In this document: positions 1-8,657 of the stretch, in pieces
Layout: each line of letters opens with the position of its first letter
Numbering within the stretch: the stretch's first letter is position 1
Made by a program: the position numbers and the translations under genes
Notes under the pieces: generated by a model
What the model was told of the DNA's origin: nothing
Database searches by the model: none
The model's input: only the letters and a program-made list of their open reading frames with translations
Source: an archaeon
GTDB lineage: Archaea; Asgardarchaeota; Thorarchaeia; Thorarchaeales; Thorarchaeaceae
Length of the DNA stretch: 47,066 nucleotides
Direction: 5' to 3'
Assembly (NCBI GenBank): GCA_024275415.1
Contig: JAJRZD010000016.1
Location: forward strand, 1-47,066

Positions 1-92
1 AAGACTTTTGTGACCTCCTCGGTGAAGTCAATCAGTTGTCGCAGACGCTTCACAAACACGGATATGATATGTGCCTTCTAACCACTAGTTAG
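1..92 (+). CDS. possible C-terminal end of an upstream gene (partial)
   Basis: The third forward frame is open from the window edge to a TAG at 90-92 and would encode 29 residues ending HGYDMCLLTTS. No family can be recognised from so little. A perfect 6-bp inverted repeat, CCACTA-GT-TAGTGG (82-95), spans the stop codon and could help end the transcript. Another frame is also open here for a similar length, so coding is uncertain. Confidence 0.3.
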   Translation, partial: DFCDLLGEVNQLSQTLHKHGYDMCLLTTS

Positions 93-123
93 TGGAGTGT
101 AATAGGTTATCTAATCCATGATA

Positions 124-552
124 CTACTCTAACAACCCGCGGTCCCTGAGCCAGGGCTCTGCAATCTGCCTCACCCGTTCCGCAAGTGGACCTGAGCCGT
201 CAACCCCTTCAGGTGATATGCGTATTTTATTCATGACGATAATAATCCCGGTGTCTTGATGGTAGACAATACCGCCAGGGGGGAATTGTTTTTCGAGTTC
301 TCTGGCGAGTCCCTCGATACTGACCTCTTTCTCGGAAACGGAGAAGGAAACGATGCTTGGTCCATAGATGAACATCTTGGGGACGACTGCATCACCTGTG
401 ACTTCCTCAAGCACGATGCTGAGGGAGTTCTGGTCGATGCCGATCAAGGTACCGGCATAGTTCTTTCCATTCGTCAACTCGACCTCGACGGTCGCTCCGA
501 CAACCGCTGCCATCTCGCGGTTGAAGGCTCTCATTGCTGCGACATCTGACAT
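124..552 (-). CDS. Sm-like (Lsm) archaeal protein with C-terminal extension
   Basis: 142 residues. The N-terminal part (about 8-75) has the Sm fold pattern: a helix, then VGATVEVELTNGKNYAGTLIGID, where the NGKxYxGxL stretch corresponds to the Sm1 motif, and IYGPSIVSFSV at the Sm2 position. Residues 80-142 form a separate C-terminal domain, as in the longer archaeal Sm-like proteins (SmAP3 type), which are thought to bind RNA as rings. I chose the ATG at 552 rather than the longer frame because GGTGAG sits just upstream and the Sm helix begins right after it. Target RNA is unknown. Family assignment is fairly sure; the SmAP3 subtype is inferred from length. Confidence 0.75.
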   Translation of the reverse strand: MSDVAAMRAFNREMAAVVGATVEVELTNGKNYAGTLIGIDQNSLSIVLEEVTGDAVVPKMFIYGPSIVSFSVSEKEVSIEGLARELEKQFPPGGIVYHQDTGIIIVMNKIRISPEGVDGSGPLAERVRQIAEPWLRDRGLLE

Positions 553-730
553 TCCTTTTCTCACCTTCAAAGTAAAAGTGCAAACTATCTCAGTCGCGAG
601 GGTTACCCGTTTTAAAAGCTCTGTTAAGACGGCAGCCTGAGGATCACAGGAGGATTGATATCCCACTGCACCAATAGAGGAGAATATCTTAGTCCTGCCT
701 TCGTAAGTCCCTACTATCTAGCATATGATT

Positions 731-1705
731 TCACTGTTTTGAATGACTTGGGATCCTTTGCATATATGGATGCAAGAGCGTATGGGCAACCTCTTGCTGC
801 ATACTACGAGTTCTCCAATCCTTGCTGATGTCTTTCTGTATCACCTCGTAGGACGATGCGTGTCGGATGGAGCCTACTGCCTCCAAGATATGCCGTTTCA
901 CCTTCTCATTTGATGTGTTGAGCAGGAGAGGGTGGAGGACTTGGAGTGCGCGTGAGTCCCGAAGACTTCCGAGATATTTGATAGATTGCTTCCTGCGGTT
1001 CCTACCGGCAGCGCTCGCACAGAGCATGTTCCAGAGGAGGTCGCGCATATCGCCCGACACCCTGCCAAAAGCTGTTTTTGAATACTTGAGTTGTCTGGGA
1101 TTGATGGCGAGGTTCTTGCCGAACTGTATTGCAAGGTCTGTGAAGCCATCGACTGCCTTGCCTGCAGCACCAGATTCGTCTGTTCCTATGCTTCCTTGAG
1201 TCAAAATCATGAACCCGTAGTAAGTGGAATAGACATCGGTAAGAGGTGGGCTGTCTTCCAACCTCAGTATCTGTCTTTCTCGCACTTCGAAGATCTTCGG
1301 GATGAGAACCGCAAGAATGGGGATATCTGCCATCTTGGTTACGTCCAAGAAGAAGGTGTTGCCTTTCCTGATCTGATCTCGCATCGTTCTCACGGCGACT
1401 GGGAGTGCCTCTTGCTGAAGGTCATCCACTGTCTGAGAAGAAAGGTCATCGAATAGTATTGTAAGGTCGCCATCCAGTCCCTGTAACAGGTGCAAGTGTA
1501 GCAATTCGACGATGGCATCCCGTACCATGCCCCTAGTCATCCCGGAGGATGGATTCTCTTCTAACCTGAACCTGAGGTGGTCTGTCAGAGAACACCACGA
1601 AAAGCACTCAATGAACCTGTTCACAAGTGTGATAAGACTCACATAGTCACGCTCGACAATCTTGTCACAGATGCTGTTCAGCATGTGAATGTTGTCCTGC
1701 ATCAT
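731..1705 (-). CDS. hypothetical protein with HEAT-like C-terminal repeats
   Basis: 324 residues, soluble, no signal peptide. The last third (about 235-315) has alternating helical segments such as RNRRKQSIKYLGSLRDSRAL followed by HPLLLNTSNEKVKRHILEAVGSI, which resemble HEAT-type repeats used for protein-protein contacts. The N-terminal two thirds are mixed helix and match no family I can name. A GAGGG motif lies a few bases before the ATG, supporting the start. It is transcribed away from the membrane zinc-ribbon gene at 1798 and shares a short divergent promoter region with it. No function can be assigned. Confidence 0.55.
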   Translation of the reverse strand: MMQDNIHMLNSICDKIVERDYVSLITLVNRFIECFSWCSLTDHLRFRLEENPSSGMTRGMVRDAIVELLHLHLLQGLDGDLTILFDDLSSQTVDDLQQEALPVAVRTMRDQIRKGNTFFLDVTKMADIPILAVLIPKIFEVRERQILRLEDSPPLTDVYSTYYGFMILTQGSIGTDESGAAGKAVDGFTDLAIQFGKNLAINPRQLKYSKTAFGRVSGDMRDLLWNMLCASAAGRNRRKQSIKYLGSLRDSRALQVLHPLLLNTSNEKVKRHILEAVGSIRHASSYEVIQKDISKDWRTRSMQQEVAHTLLHPYMQRIPSHSKQ

Positions 1706-1797
1706 CAGTCTGCCCTCAAAGGAATCTTCATGGAGCCAATGTATGAAATATCGTTTTTATCTCCTACCATCATCGTTGTTTTAGAGGGGTTCAATAC

Positions 1798-2187
1798 GTG
1801 GTAGTGACATGGATGGTGTTCCTGTTTCACCGGTGCATAGATAAACGTTTGAAGTGGTATGGTCATGAGGTCACATCTTTGGAGTCCCGGCGGGCAGTGG
1901 TCATTTCTTTCTTGTTTTTCTTGGTACCAATTGTAGTGTTGGCTGTTTTCTTCCCAAATGGCTGGGAGTTGGAATTCGAGCTCGCCCTCATGGTGATATC
2001 GTTCTCAGGACTTTTTGTTATGCTCTATATCATAAGCACGAGAGGATCACACAACCTGACCTCCTACTATCGTCCACGACCTTCACAGCATTTCTGCCTA
2101 TCATGTAACTTCCCGTACGCATCAGTTAGGAACGAAGTATGCGCTAACTGCGGATCATCTCTTCGTCTTGAGAGGACGGAACCATAG
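1798..2187 (+). CDS. small membrane protein with C-terminal zinc ribbon
   Basis: 129 residues. Two hydrophobic segments (about 34-52 and 60-80) predict two membrane passes, followed by a cytoplasmic tail with CLSCNF and CANCG, a four-cysteine zinc-ribbon signature. The GTG start at 1798 has AGAGGGG eight bases upstream; an in-frame ATG lies at 1813. Such small anchored zinc ribbons are common in archaea and usually uncharacterised. The next gene (korB-like) starts 114 bases downstream. Confidence 0.6.
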   Translation: MVVTWMVFLFHRCIDKRLKWYGHEVTSLESRRAVVISFLFFLVPIVVLAVFFPNGWELEFELALMVISFSGLFVMLYIISTRGSHNLTSYYRPRPSQHFCLSCNFPYASVRNEVCANCGSSLRLERTEP

Positions 2188-2301
2188 CATCCTCAAAGGT
2201 AAGATTTCCCAGACGCTATAGAAAATAACGACGCCTTTGATTGGGCAATCCACATATCCATACGGAATGGATTATTAGTATCCTCTAATCGAGAATGAAT
2301 T

Positions 2302-3144
2302 GTGAACACATTGACCTCTGCCGAACGAAAGCATTTTGCATTGCAGTATCTTCGAGAAGATATTTTGGAAACCGCGTTTTGTCCTGGCTGCGGGAACGGG
2401 ATTCTGACGAACTCGTTCTTGAAGGCAGTGCATGACCTTGGGCATGAGGATCTTAGCGAGTTCGCATTCGTATCTGGGATTGGCTGCAGTGCGTGGATTC
2501 CGTCCCCCTACTTCAATGCAGACACGCTTCATACGACGCATGGACGTGCGATTGCCTTTGCCACAGGTCTGAAACTAGCGAACCCTGACTTGAGGGTGGT
2601 CGTGATATCAGGGGATGGTGACTTGGCAACAATTGGCGGGAATCATCTCATCCATGCTGCACGACGTAATGTCGATATGACTGTGATATGCAGCAACAAC
2701 TACAACTACGGGATGACTGGGGGGCAGGTCAGTGCGACCACGTTTATGGGCGATACGACCTCGACCACGCCGTACGGGAACCCAGAACGCCCCTTCGACA
2801 TATCCCGATTAGTCGCAGCAGCAGGAGCAAACTATGTGGCACGATGGACTACAGCACACCCGATTCAAGCAGCCCGCTCGATGCGAATTGCCCTCCAACG
2901 GAAAGGCTTCTCTTTCATTGAGATGCTGACCCAGTGTCCTACCGCATATGGGCGAAGGGCAAAGATTGGCGATGCCCTGAAATTCTTGGAATGGTTCAAA
3001 TCGCTCCCGATACGGAAGGCTGACGAACCCATCACATACAAGGTTCCCTCAAAAGATGGCATGGACTTGGGGGTGTTCGCAGACCGGGAGGAACCTGGAC
3101 TATTGGAAGTCATGAAGCAGACCTTTGCAGGATTGAGGGAGTGA
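2302..3144 (+). CDS. korB: 2-oxoacid:ferredoxin oxidoreductase, beta subunit
   Basis: 280 residues. This subunit binds thiamine diphosphate and a 4Fe-4S cluster in enzymes that oxidatively decarboxylate 2-oxoacids to acyl-CoA and reduce ferredoxin. Visible features: CPGCG at 27-31, a third cysteine at 62 and a fourth in TQCPTAYGRR, together the usual cluster ligands; GDGD at 104-107 and NN about 25 residues later form the thiamine-diphosphate/Mg motif. The gamma subunit follows after four bases. No alpha or delta (ferredoxin-like) subunit is in the window. The 2-oxoglutarate specificity implied by the symbol is a guess from similarity of the pattern; other 2-oxoacids are possible. The start is a GTG without a clear Shine-Dalgarno. 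Confidence 0.85.
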   Translation: MNTLTSAERKHFALQYLREDILETAFCPGCGNGILTNSFLKAVHDLGHEDLSEFAFVSGIGCSAWIPSPYFNADTLHTTHGRAIAFATGLKLANPDLRVVVISGDGDLATIGGNHLIHAARRNVDMTVICSNNYNYGMTGGQVSATTFMGDTTSTTPYGNPERPFDISRLVAAAGANYVARWTTAHPIQAARSMRIALQRKGFSFIEMLTQCPTAYGRRAKIGDALKFLEWFKSLPIRKADEPITYKVPSKDGMDLGVFADREEPGLLEVMKQTFAGLRE

Positions 3145-3148
3145 TGTC

Positions 3149-3682
3149 ATGAGAATCGAGGTTCGGATTGCCGGGACTGGTGGGATGGGTGCTGTATTGG
3201 CTGGAGTCGTCCTTGGGCATGCTGCGGTGAAGGCAGGGTTGAACGCTGTGCAGAGCCAGAGCTACGGGTCTGAGGCGAGGGGCACGGCTGCCAAGAGTGA
3301 GGTTATCATTAGTGATGGCGACATCCATTACCCAAAGGTCCGCAAATCTGACATTCTTGTCGCGATGAGCCAGAAGGCATTAGACTTGTATCTATCTGAT
3401 GCAAAGGGCGGGAGCACAGTCATCATCGATCCCGACCTTGTGGATGCAACAAGTGTGAGCGGGGATTTCATAGTACAGACCGTCCCTGCGATGAGGACTG
3501 CAGATAAGATAGGGTTGAGGCTTGTGTCGAACATGGTCATGCTTGGCGCCATCATAAAGAATGTTGGCACGATTCCTGACGAGGCTCTTGAAGCAGCTGT
3601 CAAGGCATCTGTTCCAGCACGGTATCTCGATATCAATATGAATGCAATTCATGTCGGGGCTGAGTTCATTCAACCCCCATGA
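3149..3682 (+). CDS. korC: 2-oxoacid:ferredoxin oxidoreductase, gamma subunit
   Basis: 177 residues, the usual length for a free-standing gamma subunit. The N-terminus GTGGMGAVLAGVVLGHAA and the QSQSYGSEARGTAAKSEV stretch are characteristic of the family, whose role is CoA binding and subunit packing. It follows korB at a four-base gap with GGGAG before the ATG, so the two are translated as a unit. Its last 13 bases overlap, tail to tail, the ubiquitin-fold gene on the other strand. Confidence 0.85.
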   Translation: MRIEVRIAGTGGMGAVLAGVVLGHAAVKAGLNAVQSQSYGSEARGTAAKSEVIISDGDIHYPKVRKSDILVAMSQKALDLYLSDAKGGSTVIIDPDLVDATSVSGDFIVQTVPAMRTADKIGLRLVSNMVMLGAIIKNVGTIPDEALEAAVKASVPARYLDINMNAIHVGAEFIQPP

Positions 3683-3948
3683 ATCAACGGCAGGATAACA
3701 ATCTCATCGCCTTCCTTGACTATCGTATCCAATCCATCAAGCAACCCTATGTCCTTCCCGTTCTTGAGCAGTAATGCTTCTCTATCCATCTGTTCGGTGG
3801 TCTGCCACACCTCTTTTGCTTCAGGTACATCAGAAAGTGCCTTTTCTAGGATTGCCTGTAATGTGGAAGTCCCTTTGATCCCTATCTCGATACAATCACC
3901 CGGAATCTTTGTGGAGAGAGTCCCTCGGAATCTTATTCGTATTGTCAT
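3670..3948 (-). CDS. MoaD/ThiS-like beta-grasp (ubiquitin-fold) protein ending in GG
   Basis: 92 residues from the ATG at 3948, chosen because AGGTGAG precedes it while the longer frame (ATG at 3978) has no such signal. The chain starts with TIRIRFRGTL, contains LLLKNGKDIGLLDGLDTIV and ends EIVILPLIHGG, the flexible diglycine tail that E1-like enzymes activate. The family includes sulfur carriers for molybdopterin or thiamin and the archaeal protein modifiers (SAMPs). No E1, MoaE or thiamin gene is next to it, so sulfur carrier and protein modifier remain equally open. Confidence 0.75.
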   Translation of the reverse strand: MTIRIRFRGTLSTKIPGDCIEIGIKGTSTLQAILEKALSDVPEAKEVWQTTEQMDREALLLKNGKDIGLLDGLDTIVKEGDEIVILPLIHGG

Positions 3949-4079
3949 TCTGTTCGTTCTCACCTTGATGTGTCCCATGTGATAAAGTGAACGGAATGAC
4001 TTTGGCTGGCAGAAGTGGAAACACTAATAGACCCCCATAATCCGTGCCAGCCATTCACAACGATAGGAGTCCGTCATGC

Positions 4080-5525
4080 ATGAGCCGGCTAGCGAGAGTT
4101 TTTGGATTAGGGGACGCCTCAGAGGCAGGCCTTCAACTAGCCAAGACACTGGCAGTGCTCCTACCTGCGTTCGCAATAGTATTTCAGGTTTCGACCACAT
4201 TCTGGGTCATATTCATCGCAGAAACCCTTGGAAATGGTAGTTACATCGATGGGATTGCGTTTGTCAGTTTTCTAGTTGTGGTACAGCTTGTTGTTCAAAC
4301 AATACTCGACTATCCGACTGGTGCTCTTGGTGACCATATAGGTCACAGATGGGTGATCGCATCAGCCCTTGTATGCTATGGCCTGGCATTCTGGTTGACA
4401 TCCATGCTGACATACGCCACCGAGTTTCCCGTTTATGTGGTAATCTACGCACTGATGGGAATCGGCGCCTCACAGGAAAGTGGTGCATTCCATGCATGGT
4501 TCGACAACAACTATCGCGTTGCTATGCCTCACGACACGGATCGAAAGACATACGGCGTGTTCTGGGGCAAGGTCGGCTTTATCTGGCAGATTTCATCGAC
4601 ATTGGTTCTTATCCCTGGGAGCATTGTCGCCACCATATTCCTCCGTGAATTGGTCTTTCAGATGCAGGCCATTGCAAGCATTGTCTTGGCTGGGTTCGTC
4701 GTCTTTACAGTGAAGGATCTTCCTGGTGCTCAACCCAGCTCAGAATCCAAGACTTTCAAGGAGTACATTGCGCTCATGAAAGATGGTGTGCGATTCCTTT
4801 TCTCAAGCAGGTTCGTGTCGTTCATTCTCTTTGGAGAGATCCTATTATGGTCACTTGGATTTCTCTGGTGGATGTTGGTATTGTTCCCTCTCTACTTCGC
4901 CTACCTGTTCAACGACCTCGCCGTGTCGACGTTCAGGACAATGATTTTCTTTCCTCAGGCAATAGGTCAGGAACGAAGCGGTGTCCTCGCAAAGCGATTC
5001 GACCCGATAAAATGGACACCTCGCTTTCGCGCCCTGCAATTCATGGGCGTGCTTTTCAATCTCCTTATGGCCTTGGTCATTGCGTTCTTTCCCCCACCGC
5101 TTGATTCCGCAAATATGGTTCGCCTGTACCTCTTTGATATCCTACTGATCGAGTTGCCCGAGCAATCGGTTCTTCCGGTGGCATTGTTCTTCATAATTTT
5201 CGTTGTGACTGATTTTTTAGGCGCTATTGCAAATATCTTGAACCAACGAGTAATGCTAGATGTGATTCCTAACAGGATCCGTAACAGCATCTATTCTCTC
5301 CAACCAACGATTGCAATGATCATAGCAATTCCGTTTCTCGTCCTTGTCGGATGGTTATTACCAAACACGGGATTCCCACCCACATTTGGTTTGATGGCGG
5401 TCGTCGGCCTGCTGGGAACCATACTGATTGCCAATGGTTTCAGGGAGCCAAAGCCTGAGCCTGCAGCTCTTGTCCCTGCCGACACCGAAGACATCGATTC
5501 GTTAGAAGACATTGGCGTCACATGA
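4080..5525 (+). CDS. MFS-type membrane transporter
   Basis: 481 residues with about twelve hydrophobic segments. The loop after the second helix reads DYPTGALGDHIGHRW, the MFS signature loop (D-x2-G-x2-G/A-D-x2-G-x2). A long charged segment around residues 215-235 separates the halves, and the C-terminus is an acidic tail. The ATG at 4080 is preceded by AGGAG at the right distance; a GTG at 4044 would add only twelve residues. Substrate cannot be deduced: neighbours are oxidoreductase subunits on one side and C1 enzymes on the other. Confidence 0.7.
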   Translation: MSRLARVFGLGDASEAGLQLAKTLAVLLPAFAIVFQVSTTFWVIFIAETLGNGSYIDGIAFVSFLVVVQLVVQTILDYPTGALGDHIGHRWVIASALVCYGLAFWLTSMLTYATEFPVYVVIYALMGIGASQESGAFHAWFDNNYRVAMPHDTDRKTYGVFWGKVGFIWQISSTLVLIPGSIVATIFLRELVFQMQAIASIVLAGFVVFTVKDLPGAQPSSESKTFKEYIALMKDGVRFLFSSRFVSFILFGEILLWSLGFLWWMLVLFPLYFAYLFNDLAVSTFRTMIFFPQAIGQERSGVLAKRFDPIKWTPRFRALQFMGVLFNLLMALVIAFFPPPLDSANMVRLYLFDILLIELPEQSVLPVALFFIIFVVTDFLGAIANILNQRVMLDVIPNRIRNSIYSLQPTIAMIIAIPFLVLVGWLLPNTGFPPTFGLMAVVGLLGTILIANGFREPKPEPAALVPADTEDIDSLEDIGVT

Positions 5526-5533
5526 ATTATATA

Positions 5534-6487
5534 TTACAGACCTAGTGACTGTTTCAAGACCTCGTAGTTGACCTTTCCTGCTTTATGAACCTCTCCTGTC
5601 GTGATGTTGTTGATTGTGATTTCAGCTGGACTGAACAGGAGCGGGTCTACCTTGTAGAAGTCGAACTTGAAACTCTTGAACAGGTCATAGAATGGCTTCC
5701 CGTACTGGTCAGATGATGACGAGGGCGCCTTTTTCGTCAATTCCTCAAGGTCATCGCCTTCGCCAGGACGGATATAGTAGTATGTCTGTCCCGCGTACAG
5801 GATGCAGTCATTTGTCACTCCCATCGCTCTTGTGTCTTTCTTGGCCACAGGTGCAACGGGTGCTACGCCATGGGCATTACGGATTTTCTTGGGGTCGTAC
5901 CCCAACTCATGGAGCTTGTGTACTCCCACCTCGACCACTCGTGCTGAGATCTGGACAGATCCCACCTTGCATGCCGTGGGTGCTACAACACAATAGAGAT
6001 CCTTGGTATCAATACCACACTTCCGTGCGAGCTTGTCGGTGACTCTCTCATCCGGCGGGGTTCTTGTTTCAAGCACAGCAACACCGACGCTTGCATCATC
6101 ATTGTACTCGATTTCCTCATAGAGCTTCTCGACTTTTGCCAGTGCTCTCGCTGGCCCCGAAACCATTGCGAAATACTCCCCAGTCTTGAATGCCCAGCCC
6201 GCATATTGTGACCCGAGAGCTGCAATAGTCGGTTGGTCAGTTGATACGATGACCGAGGGCAATGTTATGCCGTCGATGTCCACAGTGGACATACGAACCG
6301 TGCCGAGTCCTCCCATACACACTTCGCCGACCAGCCTGCCCAGCTCGTCAGTCCCCTCGGTTTCGATTCCAGCATCCAGTATTGTTGCTCCATTCTCCAG
6401 CTGTGAGATGATACAGCCGAGTTCCTCCTTTCGCTCAATTATCTCATCTATTATCTCCTTTGCCTTCTCATTGACACTGACATTCAT
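5534..6487 (-). CDS. mch: methenyl-tetrahydromethanopterin cyclohydrolase
   Basis: 317 residues, the family's usual length. It interconverts N5-formyl- and N5,N10-methenyl-tetrahydromethanopterin in the C1 branch of the archaeal Wood-Ljungdahl/methanogenesis pathway, in the cytoplasm. Recognisable stretches are GGLGTVRM, the STDQPTIAALGSQYAGW segment, ATACKVGSVQISARVVE-type sequence and NAHGVAPVAPVAKKD. It lies 15 bases behind fwdC on the same strand, so the two probably form one transcript, with ftr divergent from it: three consecutive steps in one locus. Confidence 0.95.
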   Translation of the reverse strand: MNVSVNEKAKEIIDEIIERKEELGCIISQLENGATILDAGIETEGTDELGRLVGEVCMGGLGTVRMSTVDIDGITLPSVIVSTDQPTIAALGSQYAGWAFKTGEYFAMVSGPARALAKVEKLYEEIEYNDDASVGVAVLETRTPPDERVTDKLARKCGIDTKDLYCVVAPTACKVGSVQISARVVEVGVHKLHELGYDPKKIRNAHGVAPVAPVAKKDTRAMGVTNDCILYAGQTYYYIRPGEGDDLEELTKKAPSSSSDQYGKPFYDLFKSFKFDFYKVDPLLFSPAEITINNITTGEVHKAGKVNYEVLKQSLGL

Positions 6488-6502
6488 TCTTCAAACCGTC
6501 CT

Positions 6503-7357
6503 TTAGTGAAGATGCCCATTCTGGGCGGTTCTGACATAGATCTCCTGCTTTGGTGTTCCTTCTGCAAGGTCTCCCATGAACTTGGTCCATTTCTCAGTTA
6601 CGGGGACAGGCTCCTTCAGGAAATCAGGCCTTCGAGACCTCAGATACCTCAGATAGTAGTTTGTGAACTCCCTTTCGGAAACCCCGCTGAAGAGATATGT
6701 CGGCATGAGAGATTCGAGCCTTCCTAGGACGAAGACCATGCCCTTTGTGGCGCTCACGCCTATTCGCTCAGCGACATTCCCGCAGACTATGATGGTGCCT
6801 CCTTTCATCTTGGATGCTGCCAGCTCGTCCACGTTCCCCCTGACCGCGATGAACCCCTTCCGCATATGTGATGCCATCTCCCGCCCCACATTACCAGCCA
6901 CATAGACTCTCCCACCGGACATCCCCTCTATACTCCCTCTATATCCTGCACAAAGGCGGTCTCCGGCATCTCCCTCTATCTGGATGTTCCCTCCTTGCAT
7001 CTCAGCTGCGGCCCATGCCCCTACGGATCCCTTGACATGTATCCTTCCTGCTATCATCTCAGCTCCGAGATACATACCTACATCCCCTTCAACAGTGATC
7101 CTGCCACCGTTCATCCCTTTTCCTATCATCTTCACCTTTCTAAGGTCGCCAGAAACGTGAATCTCGGTAGCATCGGGAGAATCCCCCGTTTCCCCTGACA
7201 CCTCAAAGAAATCGCTAATCTGAAGGGTCTGGTTCCCTTGGATGACAGGTAGCTTCTTGATGTCTGCAAGGGATTTCCCTGCAAAGTGGGATGGTGTGAT
7301 GGTGTCTGCCTCTATGGGCAAGTCCAGCTCTTGGGTAAGGTTCAGTCGCACAGTCAT
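6503..7357 (-). CDS. fwdC: formylmethanofuran dehydrogenase subunit C
   Basis: 284 residues. A series of right-handed beta-helix turns carries the GXGXG-type pattern (ISGDLRK-, VEGDVGMYLGAEM-, VKGSVGAWAAAEM-, IEGDAGDRLCAGYRG-, VAGNVGREMASHM-like turns), which defines FwdC/FmdC and the glutamate synthase C domain. The subunit is structural in the complex that reduces CO2 onto methanofuran or runs in reverse. The catalytic Fwd subunits A, B and D are not in the window. Pairing with mch and ftr supports FwdC over a glutamate synthase domain. Confidence 0.93.
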   Translation of the reverse strand: MTVRLNLTQELDLPIEADTITPSHFAGKSLADIKKLPVIQGNQTLQISDFFEVSGETGDSPDATEIHVSGDLRKVKMIGKGMNGGRITVEGDVGMYLGAEMIAGRIHVKGSVGAWAAAEMQGGNIQIEGDAGDRLCAGYRGSIEGMSGGRVYVAGNVGREMASHMRKGFIAVRGNVDELAASKMKGGTIIVCGNVAERIGVSATKGMVFVLGRLESLMPTYLFSGVSEREFTNYYLRYLRSRRPDFLKEPVPVTEKWTKFMGDLAEGTPKQEIYVRTAQNGHLH

Positions 7358-7461
7358 TGGTCTGACCAGCGACAGTCATTACATATGTCCATAATAAACA
7401 CTATGGCGGAACAGAGAAATGGGGGAAGTGTATCACTGTTCTACTATCAAGGTGAAAAAAT
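7358..7461. promoter_or_regulatory. divergent promoter region between fwdC and ftr
   Basis: About 100 bases separate the starts of fwdC (minus) and ftr (plus). The segment is A+T-rich around 7380-7400 and 7430-7460, as expected for back-to-back TATA elements. An AAGGTGA lies immediately before the ftr start. No palindrome was found. Confidence 0.4.
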
Positions 7462-8358
7462 ATGGAGATCAATGGCGTCCCCATCGAGGACACGTTCGCT
7501 GAAGCTTTTAGCATGCACATGAACCGTACCCTGATAACAGCGTATGACGAGGAATGGGCCCGCATAACGGCAATGGAAACGACAGGATTCGGGACTTCTG
7601 TCATCATGACCCCGTCCGAAGCAGGCATCGAGTATGTCCTATCGCCCGATGAAACCCCTGATGGACGACCCGGTGTACGTGTGATATTTGCTACAGCAAA
7701 ATCGGACAAACTCGAGAAACAACTTCTTGCACGGATCGGTCAATGCATCCTTACCAGTCCCACTGCCTGCGCATATGATGCAACTCCGAAACCCAAGGAA
7801 ACCTACAAGATTGGGAAACTCATCGCTATGTTCGGCGACGGACACCAGATAAAGAAGGGGCCTATTGACGGCCGTATCCTGTGGCTGGTCCCGCGCATGA
7901 GCGGCACCTTCGTTGTCCAAGAGAGCTTTGGGCGTACAAAAGGAGTTGCCGGCGGGAATATAATTTACTGCTGCAAAGATATCCAGAGCGGAATGGAGAG
8001 TGGCAAGGCTGCCGTCAAGGCGATTGAGAAGGTGGAAGGTGCCTATACACCCTTCCCCGGTGGACTGGTAGGCTCAGGATCGAAACCGTCTTCACGGTAT
8101 AAGGGTATGTTCGCATCCACGAATGAACGCTATTGTCCGACACTCAGGGCAATCACACCCGATACGCTGGTTCCCGAAGGTGCTGAGTTCGTCCAAGAAA
8201 TCGTCATCAACGGGCTGACTGAGGATGCAGTCGCTGAAGCAATGAAAGTGGCAATCCAAGAAGTCTGCAAGCATGATGGCATCCTCACCGTAGGCGCTGG
8301 CAACTATGGCGGGAAACTGGGCAAGTATCAGATCCACCTGCACGAACTGGGTCTCTAG
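7462..8358 (+). CDS. ftr: formylmethanofuran:tetrahydromethanopterin formyltransferase
   Basis: 298 residues, full length for the family. It transfers the formyl group between methanofuran and tetrahydromethanopterin, linking Fwd to Mch. Characteristic stretches are the N-terminus MEINGVPIEDTFAEAF, IGQCILTSPTACAYDA, KLIAMFGDGHQ and the C-terminal TVGAGNYGGKLGKYQIHLHE. AAGGTGA upstream supports the ATG. Divergent from fwdC-mch and presumably co-regulated with them. Not the catalytically inactive Fhc homologue of methylotrophs as far as can be judged by eye. Confidence 0.95.
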   Translation: MEINGVPIEDTFAEAFSMHMNRTLITAYDEEWARITAMETTGFGTSVIMTPSEAGIEYVLSPDETPDGRPGVRVIFATAKSDKLEKQLLARIGQCILTSPTACAYDATPKPKETYKIGKLIAMFGDGHQIKKGPIDGRILWLVPRMSGTFVVQESFGRTKGVAGGNIIYCCKDIQSGMESGKAAVKAIEKVEGAYTPFPGGLVGSGSKPSSRYKGMFASTNERYCPTLRAITPDTLVPEGAEFVQEIVINGLTEDAVAEAMKVAIQEVCKHDGILTVGAGNYGGKLGKYQIHLHELGL

Positions 8359-8419
8359 CACCAATCCTCTTCGAAAACTTTATCTCCCGTAATCAGTCGC
8401 ACTCGTACGTACCACACAA

Positions 8420-8497
8420 GCCCCTGTAGCTCAGACCGGTTAGACCGCCTCCTTGGTAAGGAGGAAGCCGCGGGTTCAAATCCCGCCAGGGGCTCCA
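8420..8497 (+). tRNA. tRNA-Thr (anticodon GGT)
   Basis: Seven-pair acceptor stem GCCCCTG/CAGGGGC, anticodon stem CCTCC/GGAGG around loop TTGGTAA (anticodon GGT), T arm GCGGG-TTCAAAT-CCCGC, discriminator T as in several archaeal tRNA-Thr, and an encoded CCA. No intron. The D stem GCTC/GACC has one C-C mismatch at 11-24. The 3' end from the T loop onward is repeated at 12429, see the integrated-element finding. Confidence 0.95.
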
Positions 8498-8509
8498 TCG
8501 AGCTTTCTT
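8476..8509 (+). repeat. left direct repeat at the tRNA-Thr 3' end (att-like)
   Basis: This 34-base segment covers the tRNA T loop to just past CCA. It matches 12429-12462 at 30 of 34 positions, in the same orientation, including runs CCCGCCAGGG and CTCCATCG. The tRNA copy keeps the functional gene intact, as is usual for elements that integrate into tRNA 3' ends. Confidence 0.7.
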
Positions 8510-8657
8510 CTTCGAGTTGCTTCAGACTGATCTGTAGATTCCTATTCTAGGAGCTTATCACTAGATTCTCGTGACTAATAATCGGATTAGATATATCACT
8601 GAGCATGGGATAAATAAAGATGCGTCCATTTTATAGCAACTGATAATTCTCAGGACT

